DNA of 12,761 bases from Stramenopiles sp. TOSAG23-6 (lineage: Eukaryota; Sar), in the NCBI GenBank assembly GCA_900128565.1, contig LT636190.1, positions 1 through 12,761 on the forward strand, written 5' to 3'. The notes beneath the pieces are model-generated. The model was not told where the DNA came from and made no database searches. It saw nothing but the letters and a program-made list of their open reading frames with translations. Below, piece after piece: positions 5,869 through 12,761 of the stretch (position 1 is its first letter; every line of letters begins with the position of its first letter). The position numbers and the translations under genes are program-made.

Positions 5869-7924
5869 TCAACTTGTGAATCCTGTTTGCATCGAATATG
5901 TATTTTGGAAAAATATTTCAAAAAAAAAATCGTTAGGTACAAAATTACGTACGAAAATATTTTCGAATTTGAAAAAAAATAAAACATACATTTAAATTCT
6001 CCATTTCCTGGGGGTAAAGTCGCTAATTTTATATCTCCAATAATAGTTTGATTTGCAATACTTTTAGCCGAATCAGGAAGACCATGTATTTTGGAAAAAT
6101 ATTTCAAAAAAAACCCCTCAAATTTGTTAGGTACAAAATTTCGTATGAAAAAAAAATTCAATTTCAAATTGAAAAAAAATAAATAAAACATACATCCCAT
6201 AAAACATCGAGGTAGTGTAACATTTCAGTAAAACCACGTGGCATTACATTTATTTGAGTAGATGCCATTGTATACAAGGAATGAAGCAGTAAACGAGACC
6301 CTAACGCAACCTTAATCGCTGCGTCATTCAAGTATTTTAAAAAATATTTGAAAAAAAAAAAAAAAAATTGTTAGGTACGAAATTTCGTACGAAAAAAAAA
6401 ACTTCGAATTTGAAAAAAAATAAAACATACAAAGCAACTGTTGAGGAATTTTTCCGGATTCCCATCTCTCGAATTTTTTGTTGCTGAGATAGAATAAGTC
6501 TCAACTCGTCATACTGAGCCCGAGCTTTACTTAGTTCTTCCTGTGCATCTTTTGTCGTAGTCTCATTTTGCTGCTGTGAATGGCTCGCAAAACTTGTGTT
6601 GTTACCGGGAGTATTAGGGTTAGGGTTACTTTTTGGCTCAACCGCGACATTCATTTTAATACCAGTCGTGCTTTTCTGTGGTAAAGTTTCAATACTAGTA
6701 CCATCCTGAGATGCTGCATGATTCATTTGTGTTGGAGAGTAATTATGTAGTGTCCTTTATGATGAAACAAAATGTCAAAAAAAAAAAATTGTTAGGTACA
6801 GATCTTTTTTTGGGAAAAATAATTCGTTCTTACATTGATAAATAAATTAATAAATTCATGATGGAAATGTACATGGCTGGTTGTTGTGAGGGTGCTTGCG
6901 ACATCTGTGACATCTGGAGAAACCCTGTTGGTGACATTGATACACTTGCTGAAGGAGATGAATTTTGTCGTTGCTGCTGCATCTGTGTTTGTTGTGCCAT
7001 TACAGGTGACATCTGTGTTTGTTGTGCCATTACAGGGGACATCATTTTATTCATTAGATCAACTTGAGCACTGTTCATCGGGTTCATCAACCCACCACCA
7101 CCATTAACTCTATTCATCAATTGAGCAATATTCTGCATTTTGTGTTGCTGTTGCTGCATCTGTTGATAATATGTTCCAGCTGTAGGATTATTTCGCATTG
7201 CTTGGCGTTGGAAAATATTTTGGTCTCCATTGGAAAGCTGAACGAGGTGATTTTGCGGTGGTAAAGTAGCATTTACAGTGACTGTTGAAGCTGATCTTGT
7301 TGGTGTTGGGGTTGGAGATGGACCCCTCCGAATTCTCTTACGTCTTGTGGTTGGGCGCCGTCCGCTATTGAATCGTCCGTCTTTGTGTGGTACACATTCT
7401 GTGCCCGCTGCGATACAAGATTTACATTGGGTAGCGCCTTCTTCGAATATGCATTTTTGATGACGTTTATGGCAGCGCTCACATGTTCTGGTACTACCTT
7501 TTCTCTTCTTTTTTGTACTCATGTTTCCCTGTTTTCCCGTGGTAATATTATTTACGATGATGTTTCCGCTTTGGTTGCTCGCGCAAGTACTCGCGCAGGC
7601 ATTTACGCGGGTGCACGTCTTCTTTTCCGCGCTGTTGTTCGCGCTGCTTTCCTGTAATTTCTGTATTTCGGATTCCGTTACTTTGAGCGAATTCACTAAT
7701 ACGTGTTTTATATCATCGCCGTTGACTACGGCACTCACGTTTAGAGCCGGGATAGGATTGCTGGTGGCGACGACAGGGAGAGGAGTAATAGTCGTATTAG
7801 GGGAATCTGAATCCACTTTTACATGTACCACGGGGATTAAATTATTCCGCGGGGTGTTTGCAGATGCCTCGTTTTCTTTCATAGGACTTATAATATCATT
7901 TTCATCATGTACAATAACTTCCAT
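5869..7924 (-). CDS. Zn2Cys6 binuclear-cluster DNA-binding protein
   Basis: Probable nuclear transcription factor. Minus-strand exons are 7924-6873, 6736-6431, 6329-6194, 6083-5990 and 5897-5869. They total 1617 nt, exactly 538 codons plus TGA. The start is ATG 7924 (MEVIVHDEND). Residues 148-177 form a CX2CX6CX8CX2CX6C motif (C148, C151, C158, C167, C170, C177), the spacing of Gal4-type zinc clusters, flanked by basic runs KKKRK and RRPTTRRKRIRR that could serve nuclear import and DNA contacts. Residues about 240-350 are Gln/Met/Ser-rich and include a perfect 10-residue duplication, MSPVMAQQTQ. A likely coiled coil (AQEELSKARAQYDELRLIL) lies near 410-440. The last 95 residues look globular (VMPRGFTEMLHYLDVLW) but I do not recognise them. 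The family is dominated by fungi, so occurrence here is notable. It is divergent with the glycosyltransferase gene. Confidence 0.85.
5898..5989 (-). repeat. Intron 4 of Zn2Cys6 gene, introner family copy
   Basis: The donor is AAAT|GTATGTTTTATT, the core at 5953-5932 reads CGTACGTAATTTTGTACCTAAC, and the end is GAAATATTTTTCCAAAATAC then AT|ATTCG. Excision leads to a short last exon ending in TGA at 5871-5869. The next AG (AAACAG) would place a stop directly at the junction. Confidence 0.83.
6084..6193 (-). repeat. Intron 3 of Zn2Cys6 gene, introner family copy
   Basis: The donor is GGGAT|GTATGTTTTATT, the core CATACGAAATTTTGTACCTAAC lies at 6147-6126, and the end is GAAATATTTTTCCAAAATAC then AT|GGTCTT. 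The flanks share ATG. The first downstream AG is out of frame. Confidence 0.88.
6330..6430 (-). repeat. Intron 2 of Zn2Cys6 gene, introner family copy
   Basis: The donor is GCTTT|GTATGTTTTATT, the core CGTACGAAATTTCGTACCTAAC lies at 6391-6370, and the end is CAAATATTTTTTAAAATACTT|GAATGACG. The flanks share TTG. Splicing at the next AG (GACGCAG) would create an in-frame TAA two codons later. Confidence 0.87.
6614..6628 (-). repeat. Telomere-like tract in Zn2Cys6 coding sequence
   Basis: The plus strand reads TTAGGGTTAGGGTTA. In the gene's sense it is TAACCCTAACCCTAA and encodes part of KSNPNPNTPG. Confidence 0.75.
6737..6872 (-). repeat. Intron 1 of Zn2Cys6 gene, diverged introner copy
   Basis: The donor is GCCAT|GTACATTTCC. 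GATCTGTACCTAACAATTT (minus sense, near 6807-6789) retains the branch site but not the upstream hairpin arm. The best 3' end is AATTACTC|TCCAAC, giving QPAIPTQMNH and keeping the rest of the protein in frame. The nearer CACTACAT and AAAG sites lead to stops. Boundary confidence is lower than for the other introns. Confidence 0.65.
6981..7040 (-). repeat. 30-bp tandem duplication in coding sequence
   Basis: Two 30-bp units (6981-7010 and 7011-7040) differ at a single base. They encode two identical copies of MSPVMAQQTQ in the Gln-rich part of the Zn2Cys6 protein. The near identity suggests a recent duplication. Confidence 0.85.
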
Positions 7925-8236
7925 GATTTCAAGATGTGATTTCAAAATGATCTAGATAGATCAGTAATGCTGTATTAATTGTGCGTCTATCTTGCTTGCT
8001 CAAGGAGTCGCTCAAGGAGGAGAAAAAAAGTAAAGCACCGAAATATCCGATTGCTATTAGGTACAAACTTTTGTACGAAATATTGTGAGTCAGCATAAAC
8101 CAGTAAAAATATAAGACTTGGTGAGAGACACGAAAACCAAGGAAAACAAACGCAAAACAAACGACGACACAAAAAAATATTTTTTACAGCTTTTTTACAC
8201 TCTCTTTCTTTTTTTTTACTTATCAGTCCTTGTACA
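7925..8236. promoter_or_regulatory. Divergent promoter spacer of Zn2Cys6 and glycosyltransferase genes
   Basis: This 312-bp spacer lies between two start codons. In minus sense it holds a decayed introner core, CGTACAAAAGTTTGTACC followed by TAATAG (8077-8055). Further downstream in the same sense is AATTAATACAG near 7980-7970. This could be an intron in the 5' untranslated leader of the Zn2Cys6 gene; no clear GTAYGT donor was found, so this is inference. No TATA box was clear. Confidence 0.5.
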
Positions 8237-9477
8237 ATGAGATGTTTGAAGCATCTTACAATATTGTTATCATTTTTAGCGTGTCTCTCGACATTTGCAA
8301 AGCTATCAAAAGTAGTGACTGATGTGATGTGTCTAAACAATGTATATAAAACCTGTAATATTCGAGTCGCTGTAATATATGGTCTTGCAAAAGGGCAAAA
8401 CGAAGATGCATTTGAGCAAGGTTTTCTTGCGGCAATGAGTGAGGTCTCCACTAGATATTCTTCAACTTGGATTAATCTGTTTAAATACGAAGGGAAGCAA
8501 ATAGCAGACGTACTTGAAGTATTAACAGGTTTTGATTTATTACTTGTCAAAAGTAATTGGTACTGGAGTGTAGACACTTTTGTGAGGCAATATCTCAGAG
8601 GGGTAATGTGGGATACAATTCCCAAGATACTTTTGATTTCAGGAAGTGCTTCCCCACCGCCTGGGTCTGAGATTTTATTTTATAATGTGTTACTCTATGA
8701 AACGGAATGGTATAAACCCGAAATAGAAAGACATCCTAGAATAGTGCATGCATTTGGAATCGATACAAGAAAAATGAAACCCCTACCTGTATGTTTAATT
8801 TTTTTCAAATTCTATTTTTTTTTCGTACGAAATTTTGTACCTAACAAATTTTTTAGATTTTTTTTTGAAATATTTTTCCAAAATACCTGAATTTATGGCC
8901 AAACACGGTAATATAAAAAAGTGGGACTATTTATCTGCTGGAATGCTTGTAGGGTATAAAAGATGGCACAAACTTGCTCATGAACGTAAAGGTCGACGAC
9001 TTCTCGTAGGTCGTGCTGATCAGCCTGAAAGTGAAGCGATTGTAAAAGAGTTAGAAGATGCGGGTATATGTTTTATTTTTGTTTCAATTTCGAATTTATT
9101 TTTCGTACCAAATTTTGTACCTAACGAATTTTTTTTTTTTTTTCGGTAAAAAAAAAAATATATTTTTCACAATACTTGTTGTAGTTCTTCCAGAAGTTTC
9201 GTACGAAAAATTATGCGAGTTGATTAATCTATCACATCATGTATATGTACCCGCAGCCCTACATGGTGGGGGAGAAAGATTAGTTCTTGAAGCACGTGCA
9301 GTTGGGACTGATGTTATTGTCGAGAGTGATAACCCAAAGTTGATTGGAATGGCAAACGGACCTATATACTCACATGATTATTATGCTGTACAAATATTAA
9401 GAGGTATAAAAATGTCCCTTGGTGTAAATATAAGCCCTATAACAGATACAAATGATAAGAATACCAAAGAGTTATAA
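8237..9477 (+). CDS. GT-B (group 1) glycosyltransferase-like secretory protein
   Basis: Probable sugar transferase acting in the ER/Golgi or secreted. Exons are 8237-8788, 8889-9065 and 9178-9477, totalling 1029 nt (342 residues plus TAA). Residues 1-21 form a signal peptide (LTILLSFLACLSTFA). Residues 40-180 look like an N-terminal Rossmann half (IRVAVIYGLAKGQNEDAFEQGF, IPKILLISGSA). The C-terminal half has GRRLLVGRADQPESE, LPEVSYEKLCELI and a donor-site motif VYVPAALHGGGERLVLEARAVG at 265-286. That motif resembles the LEAxA-G end of group-1 glycosyltransferases, with E281 as the probable nucleotide-sugar contact; the first Glu of the usual E-x7-E is not in its standard place. DNPKL follows. 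It is divergent from the Zn2Cys6 gene, and its 3' end is 88 bp from that of the next gene. Fold assignment is moderate; donor and acceptor are unknown. Confidence 0.75.
8789..8888 (+). repeat. Intron 1 of glycosyltransferase gene, introner family copy
   Basis: The donor is CTACCT|GTATGTTTAATT, the core CGTACGAAATTTTGTACCTAAC lies at 8824-8845, and the end is GAAATATTTTTCCAAAATAC then CT|GAATTT. The flanks share CCTG rather than ATG, which suggests the repeat comes from the target site. An AG 36 bases further on is in frame but would drop 12 residues. Confidence 0.85.
9066..9177 (+). repeat. Intron 2 of glycosyltransferase gene, introner copy with AT donor
   Basis: The 5' end is GGGT|ATATGTTTTATT and the 3' end TTTTTCACAATACTT|GTTGTAG. 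The core CGTACCAAATTTTGTACCTAAC lies at 9104-9125. Excision gives EDAGVVVLPEVS. A conventional alternative (G|GTATAT ... TTGTAG|TT) also keeps frame and gives AVLPEVS. Confidence 0.8.
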
Positions 9478-9565
9478 AGATATGTAAATTTTAGCATTCA
9501 ATATACAAACTCTAACCTGAGTCTATTAAACAATGTCTCAACCAAAGGTATATAGAAGTTTGGTC
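9478..9565. other. Short convergent spacer
   Basis: These 88 bases separate the stops of two convergent genes and must hold both 3' ends. No hairpin, AATAAA or introner core was found. The 3' untranslated regions probably overlap the neighbouring gene. Confidence 0.5.
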
Positions 9566-10117
9566 TCACCTTCTTGAGAATTTCGACCTTTTCTTCCTTC
9601 TTTGTCCGTCACGTTTGACACGATCACCAAAGAAGTGTTTCTTCTGGAATGCTAACACTGCTTCAGGAATACCATCATTAGATGTACAAGAGTCTATGTC
9701 CGAAGACAACTTCTTGGAAGCTACAACAAGGTTGAAGTTACCCCGGCGAACTTTGAGATCTCCTGCCTCAAATTTCTTTCTTTTTTTCTTTTGCTTCCTA
9801 CTCAGGTCTTGTTCGCCTTCATCATCTGAATCAAAATATATCCGATTCTGATTAGATGTTTCATTGTCTACTATGTTTTGCTTTTCTGATTCTTTCTCTT
9901 GTACTTCCTGAACACTTTCCAGGAGACCCGTCGGGAGGGCATCCGCGTCAGAACTAACTCGGCGACGTTGACGAGTACGCTTCCTTGTGCTACTCCCTGA
10001 TGCTAGTTTTTGTGACTTAATTTTTTCCAACGCTGAACTACGGGAAGAAACATTACTTACCTCTTGTGGAGCTTCATCATCTGAATCACTGCTACTATAT
10101 ATAATAGGTTCGTCCAT
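9566..10117 (-). CDS. Small charged nucleolar-type protein, possibly NOL7/Utp16-like
   Basis: Intronless, 183 residues, start ATG 10117, stop TGA 9568-9566. The N-terminus has an acidic serine motif (SSSDSDDEAPQEVS). The DDEAP-E signature recalls the N-terminus of NOL7 and yeast Bud21/Utp16, which belong to small-subunit rRNA processing. A basic stretch (TRKRTRQRRR), another acidic patch (DSDDEGEQD), a lysine-rich run (RKQKKKRKKFEAGDLKVRRGNF) and a C-terminal FQKKHFFGDRVKRD follow, ending in a highly basic tail. This alternation of casein-kinase-like acidic sites and nuclear-localisation-like runs suits a nucleolar protein. The NOL7/Utp16 link rests on motif memory and is weak. It is the only complete gene here without introners, and it shares a 261-bp divergent spacer with the protease gene. 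Confidence 0.7.
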   Translation of the reverse strand: MDEPIIYSSSDSDDEAPQEVSNVSSRSSALEKIKSQKLASGSSTRKRTRQRRRVSSDADALPTGLLESVQEVQEKESEKQNIVDNETSNQNRIYFDSDDEGEQDLSRKQKKKRKKFEAGDLKVRRGNFNLVVASKKLSSDIDSCTSNDGIPEAVLAFQKKHFFGDRVKRDGQRRKKRSKFSRR

Positions 10118-10378
10118 TCTATTTTATAATATGAAACTAAGCTAGACCTGTGTAGTACCTACTGGCAGCTATACGACTGTGGTACCTTTGATGTTGATCG
10201 AACTGACTTCACACAGGAGCATTTTTCCATTTTTCGTGTTCGTGTTCCAGGTCAAAATCAAATCAATCACACACGCACTCTTTTTACCAGTAGGAGGGAG
10301 GCTTATAAATTATAATATAGTAGTCTAGCTAGAAAATTTTAGTCTCTTGTAATTAGTTATGCCATTCAGTAAAACACG
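10118..10378. promoter_or_regulatory. Divergent promoter spacer of nucleolar-type and protease genes
   Basis: This 261-bp spacer lies between two start codons. TATAAATTATAATATAG near 10303-10319, 60-75 bases before the protease ATG, is a possible TATA-like element in the plus sense. No introner core was found. Confidence 0.45.
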
Positions 10379-12761
10379 ATGAAGATATTTGGATTGACCG
10401 CATCGTTTGTATTGCTAGTTTTTTGTATCTTAAATCAGTTATTTGCCAATGCGAATCAAAACTTTGATTCTTCAAGGGTTGCAAATGTCTTTATTGTACA
10501 GCTTCATGAATATTTGTTGCCCTCCAAGCTTACTGCTTTAATTGAGACTATTATTGGGTCTCCAATAGATGCAACAAATACCAGCCTACAAAATTTGAAT
10601 TCAAACGATACTAGTGATGTAGTCAAAGGATGGAAGATGGTTGAACGGCACAATAAAGTATTTCGTGAGGAAATCCCAACTGACTTTGCAGTAATTCATT
10701 GTAGCGGTAACACAAAAGAAGTTTCTGCTATTATCAAAATCATTAAAAACTCAAGTGTTGTACGCAATGTTATACCCGAGCGCCGATACTTTGCGTCTTC
10801 AAAAGTTGCCGATATAGGGAAACAATTTAAACATTCACAGTGTCCAACTAACTCAAGTGAAAGTGAAAGTTTTTCTTCCAACACTCATGATAGTTACACA
10901 TACTTTAATCCCAATATTCCCAATACAAATCAACAAACCAGTAACCAAAATATGAATACGCGAAAGTTGCTGTCAAGTAGCTTAGGAAATTCTCGGTCTT
11001 CTGTTGATCCATTACATATTGGTAAAAGTCCCCCATACGTACCACATCTTTCCTATTATGAAAGACGATCAATGTATGTTTTTACTTTTTTGAATTTTTT
11101 ATCTAAATTTTTTTCGTACGAAATTTTGTACCTAACAAAAAAAAATCAAATTTCAAAAAAAAAAATATATTTTTTCAACAATACATGGTCGAGGAATTTG
11201 GAGCTCCTCTGTTGTGGAAGAATAATCTCACGGGAAGTGGGGTCAAAGTTGGAGTGTTAGACACTGGAATTCGCGAAAAACATCCACATATTCTTCATCT
11301 AAAGGAACGTAGTAACTGGACGTACCAAAACTCCGAGGCAGATGGAGTAGGACATGGTACGTTTTGCGCTGGTATGATTTCTAGCTCGTATCCAAAATGT
11401 GCTGGTTTTGCACCTAACTCTGAAATTTACACATTTAAAGTGTTTACGGACAACCAAGCTTCGTTTTCGTCATGGTTTTTAGACGCTCTCAATTATGTCC
11501 TTTTTAAGGAAATTGAATTAGTGAATCTGAGCATTGGTGGACCAGATTGGCGAGATGCCCCATTTATTGATAAAATACGGGAATTGGGTGGACATGGTAT
11601 CGTGTTTGTATCTGCTATTGGTAATGATGGTCCATTATATGGCACTTTAATGAACCCTGCGGATCATATGGAAGTTATTGGGGTCGGTGGAATAACCAAT
11701 ACTGGAGAAATTGCACAATTTTCATCAAGAGGTGCAACAGTTCATGAATTGCCGTATGGGTTTGGTAGGGTTAAACCAGATATTGTAGTATATGCTGAAG
11801 GACTTCTTGGTTCTACTATCTCTGGAGATTGTCAAACTCTGAGTGGTACTTCAGTAGCTGCACCTGTAGTTACTGGTGCTCTTGCATTGTTGATGAGTAT
11901 CCCTCGTTCAAATAAGTCAATTCCAATAAATCCAATAAAATTTGATTTATCTCTGGATACATCAAATGATAAAAAAATAAAAAGTGAGAACCCTAACCCT
12001 AATAATGACAGAAATAACCCTAACCCTAATGACAGAAATAAAGGAATAAAAAACAAACTTCGTTGGAATCCTGGAATAATGAAACAAGCTTTAATACATT
12101 CAGCAAAACCGATAAAAGGGATGTATGTTTTATTTTTTTTTTTTTACAAAAAAAACGATTTTTTTTTTCGTACGAAATTTCGTACCTAACAAATTTAAGT
12201 TTTTTTTTTGAAATATTTTTCCAAAATACAAAAGTATTTTTGAACAAGGTGCAGGTGTGATGAATCTTCAAGGTGCCGCTGATTTTCTACAAACATATCC
12301 TCCAGAAGGCATGTACGTTTTTAACATCGAATGGTATACTTTTTTTTTTCGTACGAAATTTCGTACCTAACGAATATTTTTTACGAAAAAAAAAAAAAAA
12401 AAAAAAAAAAATATTTTTTTTCACAGTACATGGCAACATTATTTCCATCTTCACTTGACTTCACTGATTGTCCCTATATGAGTCCATTTTGTGAACAACC
12501 TACGTATTATTCTGCAATGCCAATTGTCGCAAATGTAACTATATTAAATGGAATGGGCTCTCATGGCTACATTGAAAAACAACCTATTTGGAAAGGGGGT
12601 GAAAATGGTGAACATATAAAAGTACAAAGTTCTTATGTATGTTTTATTTTTTTTTTTTTTTACCGAAAAAAAAAAAAATCGATTTTTTTTTCTTTTTTTT
12701 TTTTCGTACGAAATTTTGTACCTAACAAATTTTTTTTTTTTGGTAAAAAAAATTTTGAAAT
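10379..12761 (+). CDS. MBTPS1: Site-1 protease (membrane-bound transcription factor peptidase, S8 family), 3' partial
   Basis: Golgi/ER subtilase that, in other eukaryotes, cleaves membrane-anchored transcription factors and phosphotransferase precursors. Exons are 10379-11073, 11187-12122, 12232-12312 and 12432-12636; the next intron leaves the window (639 codons visible). It has a signal peptide (residues 1-25), an I9-like propeptide (VANVFIVQLHEYL to VVRNVIPERRYF) and RKLL at 195-198 as a possible autocleavage site. The catalytic domain carries D257 (VLDTGI), H288 (GHGTFCAG), N378 (SAIGNDGPLYG) and S454 (LSGTSVAAP). D-to-H spacing is 31 and N-to-S spacing 76, as I recall for the human enzyme. 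NPADHMEVIGVGGI and FEQGAGVMNLQGA are also site-1 protease hallmarks. Residues about 470-524 hold an Asn/Lys/Pro-rich insert, longer than usual and containing telomere-like codons. The C-terminal membrane anchor would lie beyond the window. Confidence 0.95.
11074..11186 (+). repeat. Intron 1 of site-1 protease gene, introner family copy
   Basis: The donor is TCAAT|GTATGTTTTTAC, the core CGTACGAAATTTTGTACCTAAC lies at 11115-11136, and the end is TTTTTTCAACAATACAT|GGTCGAG. The flanks share ATG. The first downstream AGs (GTCGAG, TTTGGAG) are out of frame, so an AG acceptor does not explain this intron. Confidence 0.88.
11990..12038 (+). repeat. Duplicated telomere-like coding repeat in protease insert
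   Basis: Two CCCTAACCCTAA tracts (11991-12002 and 12018-12029) sit in a tandem repeat whose units also share AATGACAGAAATAA. They encode ENPNPNND and NNPNPND in the protease insert. Confidence 0.8.
12123..12231 (+). repeat. Intron 2 of site-1 protease gene, introner family copy
   Basis: The donor is GGGAT|GTATGTTTTATT, a perfect palindrome CGTACGAAATTTCGTACC with TAAC lies at 12169-12190, and the end is GAAATATTTTTCCAAAATAC then AA|AAGTATT. Excision gives KGISIFEQGAG. Cutting instead at ACAAAAG|T gives KGIIFEQ, also in frame, so a GT-AG reading is possible here. Confidence 0.85.
12313..12431 (+). repeat. Intron 3 of site-1 protease gene, introner family copy
   Basis: The donor is GGCAT|GTACGTTTTTAA, a perfect palindrome lies at 12350-12371, a long A-run follows, and the end is TTTTTTTTCACAGTACAT|GGCAAC. 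The flanks share ATG. The AG inside CACAG would put the next exon out of frame, whereas the +2-after-TAC join gives PPEGMATLFPSS. Confidence 0.88.
12637..12761 (+). repeat. Intron 4 of site-1 protease gene, introner family copy (partial)
   Basis: The donor is TCTTAT|GTATGTTTTATT. A T-run, ACCG and A-run form a local inverted repeat. The core CGTACGAAATTTTGTACCTAAC lies at 12705-12726. The window ends at TTTTGAAAT, the beginning of the first-subfamily 3' ending. Confidence 0.87.

Noticed and set aside
6736-6737. Splitting the Zn2Cys6 locus into two genes at ATG 6726
   Set aside because: A CTAAC-bearing intron lies between, a join at 6873/6736 keeps one frame, and the summed exons end exactly on TGA. 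The reduced boundary certainty is noted in the intron entry.
7950-7965. TGATCTAGATAGATCA as a palindromic operator
   Set aside because: The symmetry is imperfect, it occurs once, and nothing else links it to a regulator.
7987-8625. 212-codon minus-strand reading frame opposite the glycosyltransferase gene
   Set aside because: It overlaps the signal peptide and first domain of the plus-strand gene, has no recognisable motif, and its 3' half runs through spacer sequence.
9566-9580. AGAAGGTGAGACC near the stop of the nucleolar-type gene as a splice donor
   Set aside because: The TGA directly after the basic tail gives a sensible end. No CTAAC, core or acceptor follows in the 88-bp spacer.
1-12761. 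Regularly spaced repeats resembling a CRISPR array or tandem satellite
   Set aside because: Repeats are spaced by coding exons of varied length, follow the strand of each gene and are removed to restore reading frames, so they are introns. The surrounding genes are eukaryotic.
1-12761. Introns as group I or group II self-splicing elements
   Set aside because: They are about 85-180 bp, lack catalytic-core or domain V-like structures and have spliceosomal GTATGT and CTAAC signals.

Overview
This is a compact, AT-rich, intron-dense nuclear segment from a unicellular eukaryote (a protist). The evidence is spliced genes with yeast-like donors (GTATGT) and branch sites (CTAAC), secretory signal peptides, a KDM2/7-type histone demethylase, a site-1 protease and a Zn2Cys6 regulator. 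The lineage cannot be fixed from the sequence. From memory, invasive introns with non-canonical ends are reported in the dinoflagellate parasite Amoebophrya, and introners in several other protists; I offer these as comparisons only.

Layout. Six genes alternate strictly in strand. (1) Minus, <1-2062: KDM2/KDM7-type JmjC demethylase, 3' end outside the window. (2) Plus, 2315-5548: secreted or ER-type protein with a helical N-terminal half and a Cupin_8/JmjC oxygenase domain, 789 aa. (3) Minus, 5869-7924: Zn2Cys6 DNA-binding protein, 538 aa. (4) Plus, 8237-9477: glycosyltransferase-like secretory protein, 342 aa. (5) Minus, 9566-10117: small intronless nucleolar-type protein, 183 aa. (6) Plus, 10379->12761: site-1 protease, 3' end outside the window. 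Divergent pairs share spacers of about 250-310 bp (2063-2314, 7925-8236, 10118-10378). Convergent pairs are separated by 320 and 88 bp.

Main discovery. The five spliced genes carry 22 introns (20 complete, 85-181 bp), and most are copies of one sequence family. A typical copy reads, in gene sense: GTAYGTTTT, a T-rich stretch, a palindrome close to CGTACGAAATTTCGTACC, directly abutting CTAAC, a T-tract, then one of two endings (GAAATATTTTTCCAAAATAC or TTTTTTCACAATAC). Eighteen of 22 contain ACCTAA. Introns in minus-strand genes lie on the minus strand, so every copy is in the sense of its host gene. Removing them from the GT to two bases after the terminal TAC/TAT restores each reading frame, and gives total lengths that end exactly on stop codons in genes 2, 3 and 4. 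Most therefore lack a 3' AG. In several, using the nearest AG would frameshift the protein, introduce a stop, or delete iron-binding residues. Short repeats (often ATG...ATG) flank many copies, as expected for target-site duplications. Together this looks like an introner (mobile intron) family with a non-AG 3' splice site and a stem-loop at the branch point. Decayed core copies also lie in two intergenic spacers.

The genes do not form an obvious pathway. Two unrelated 2-oxoglutarate oxygenases sit head to head (genes 1 and 2). Three proteins (2, 4, 6) begin with signal peptides. TTAGGG-type telomere-like tracts occur at four places, three of them inside coding sequence.
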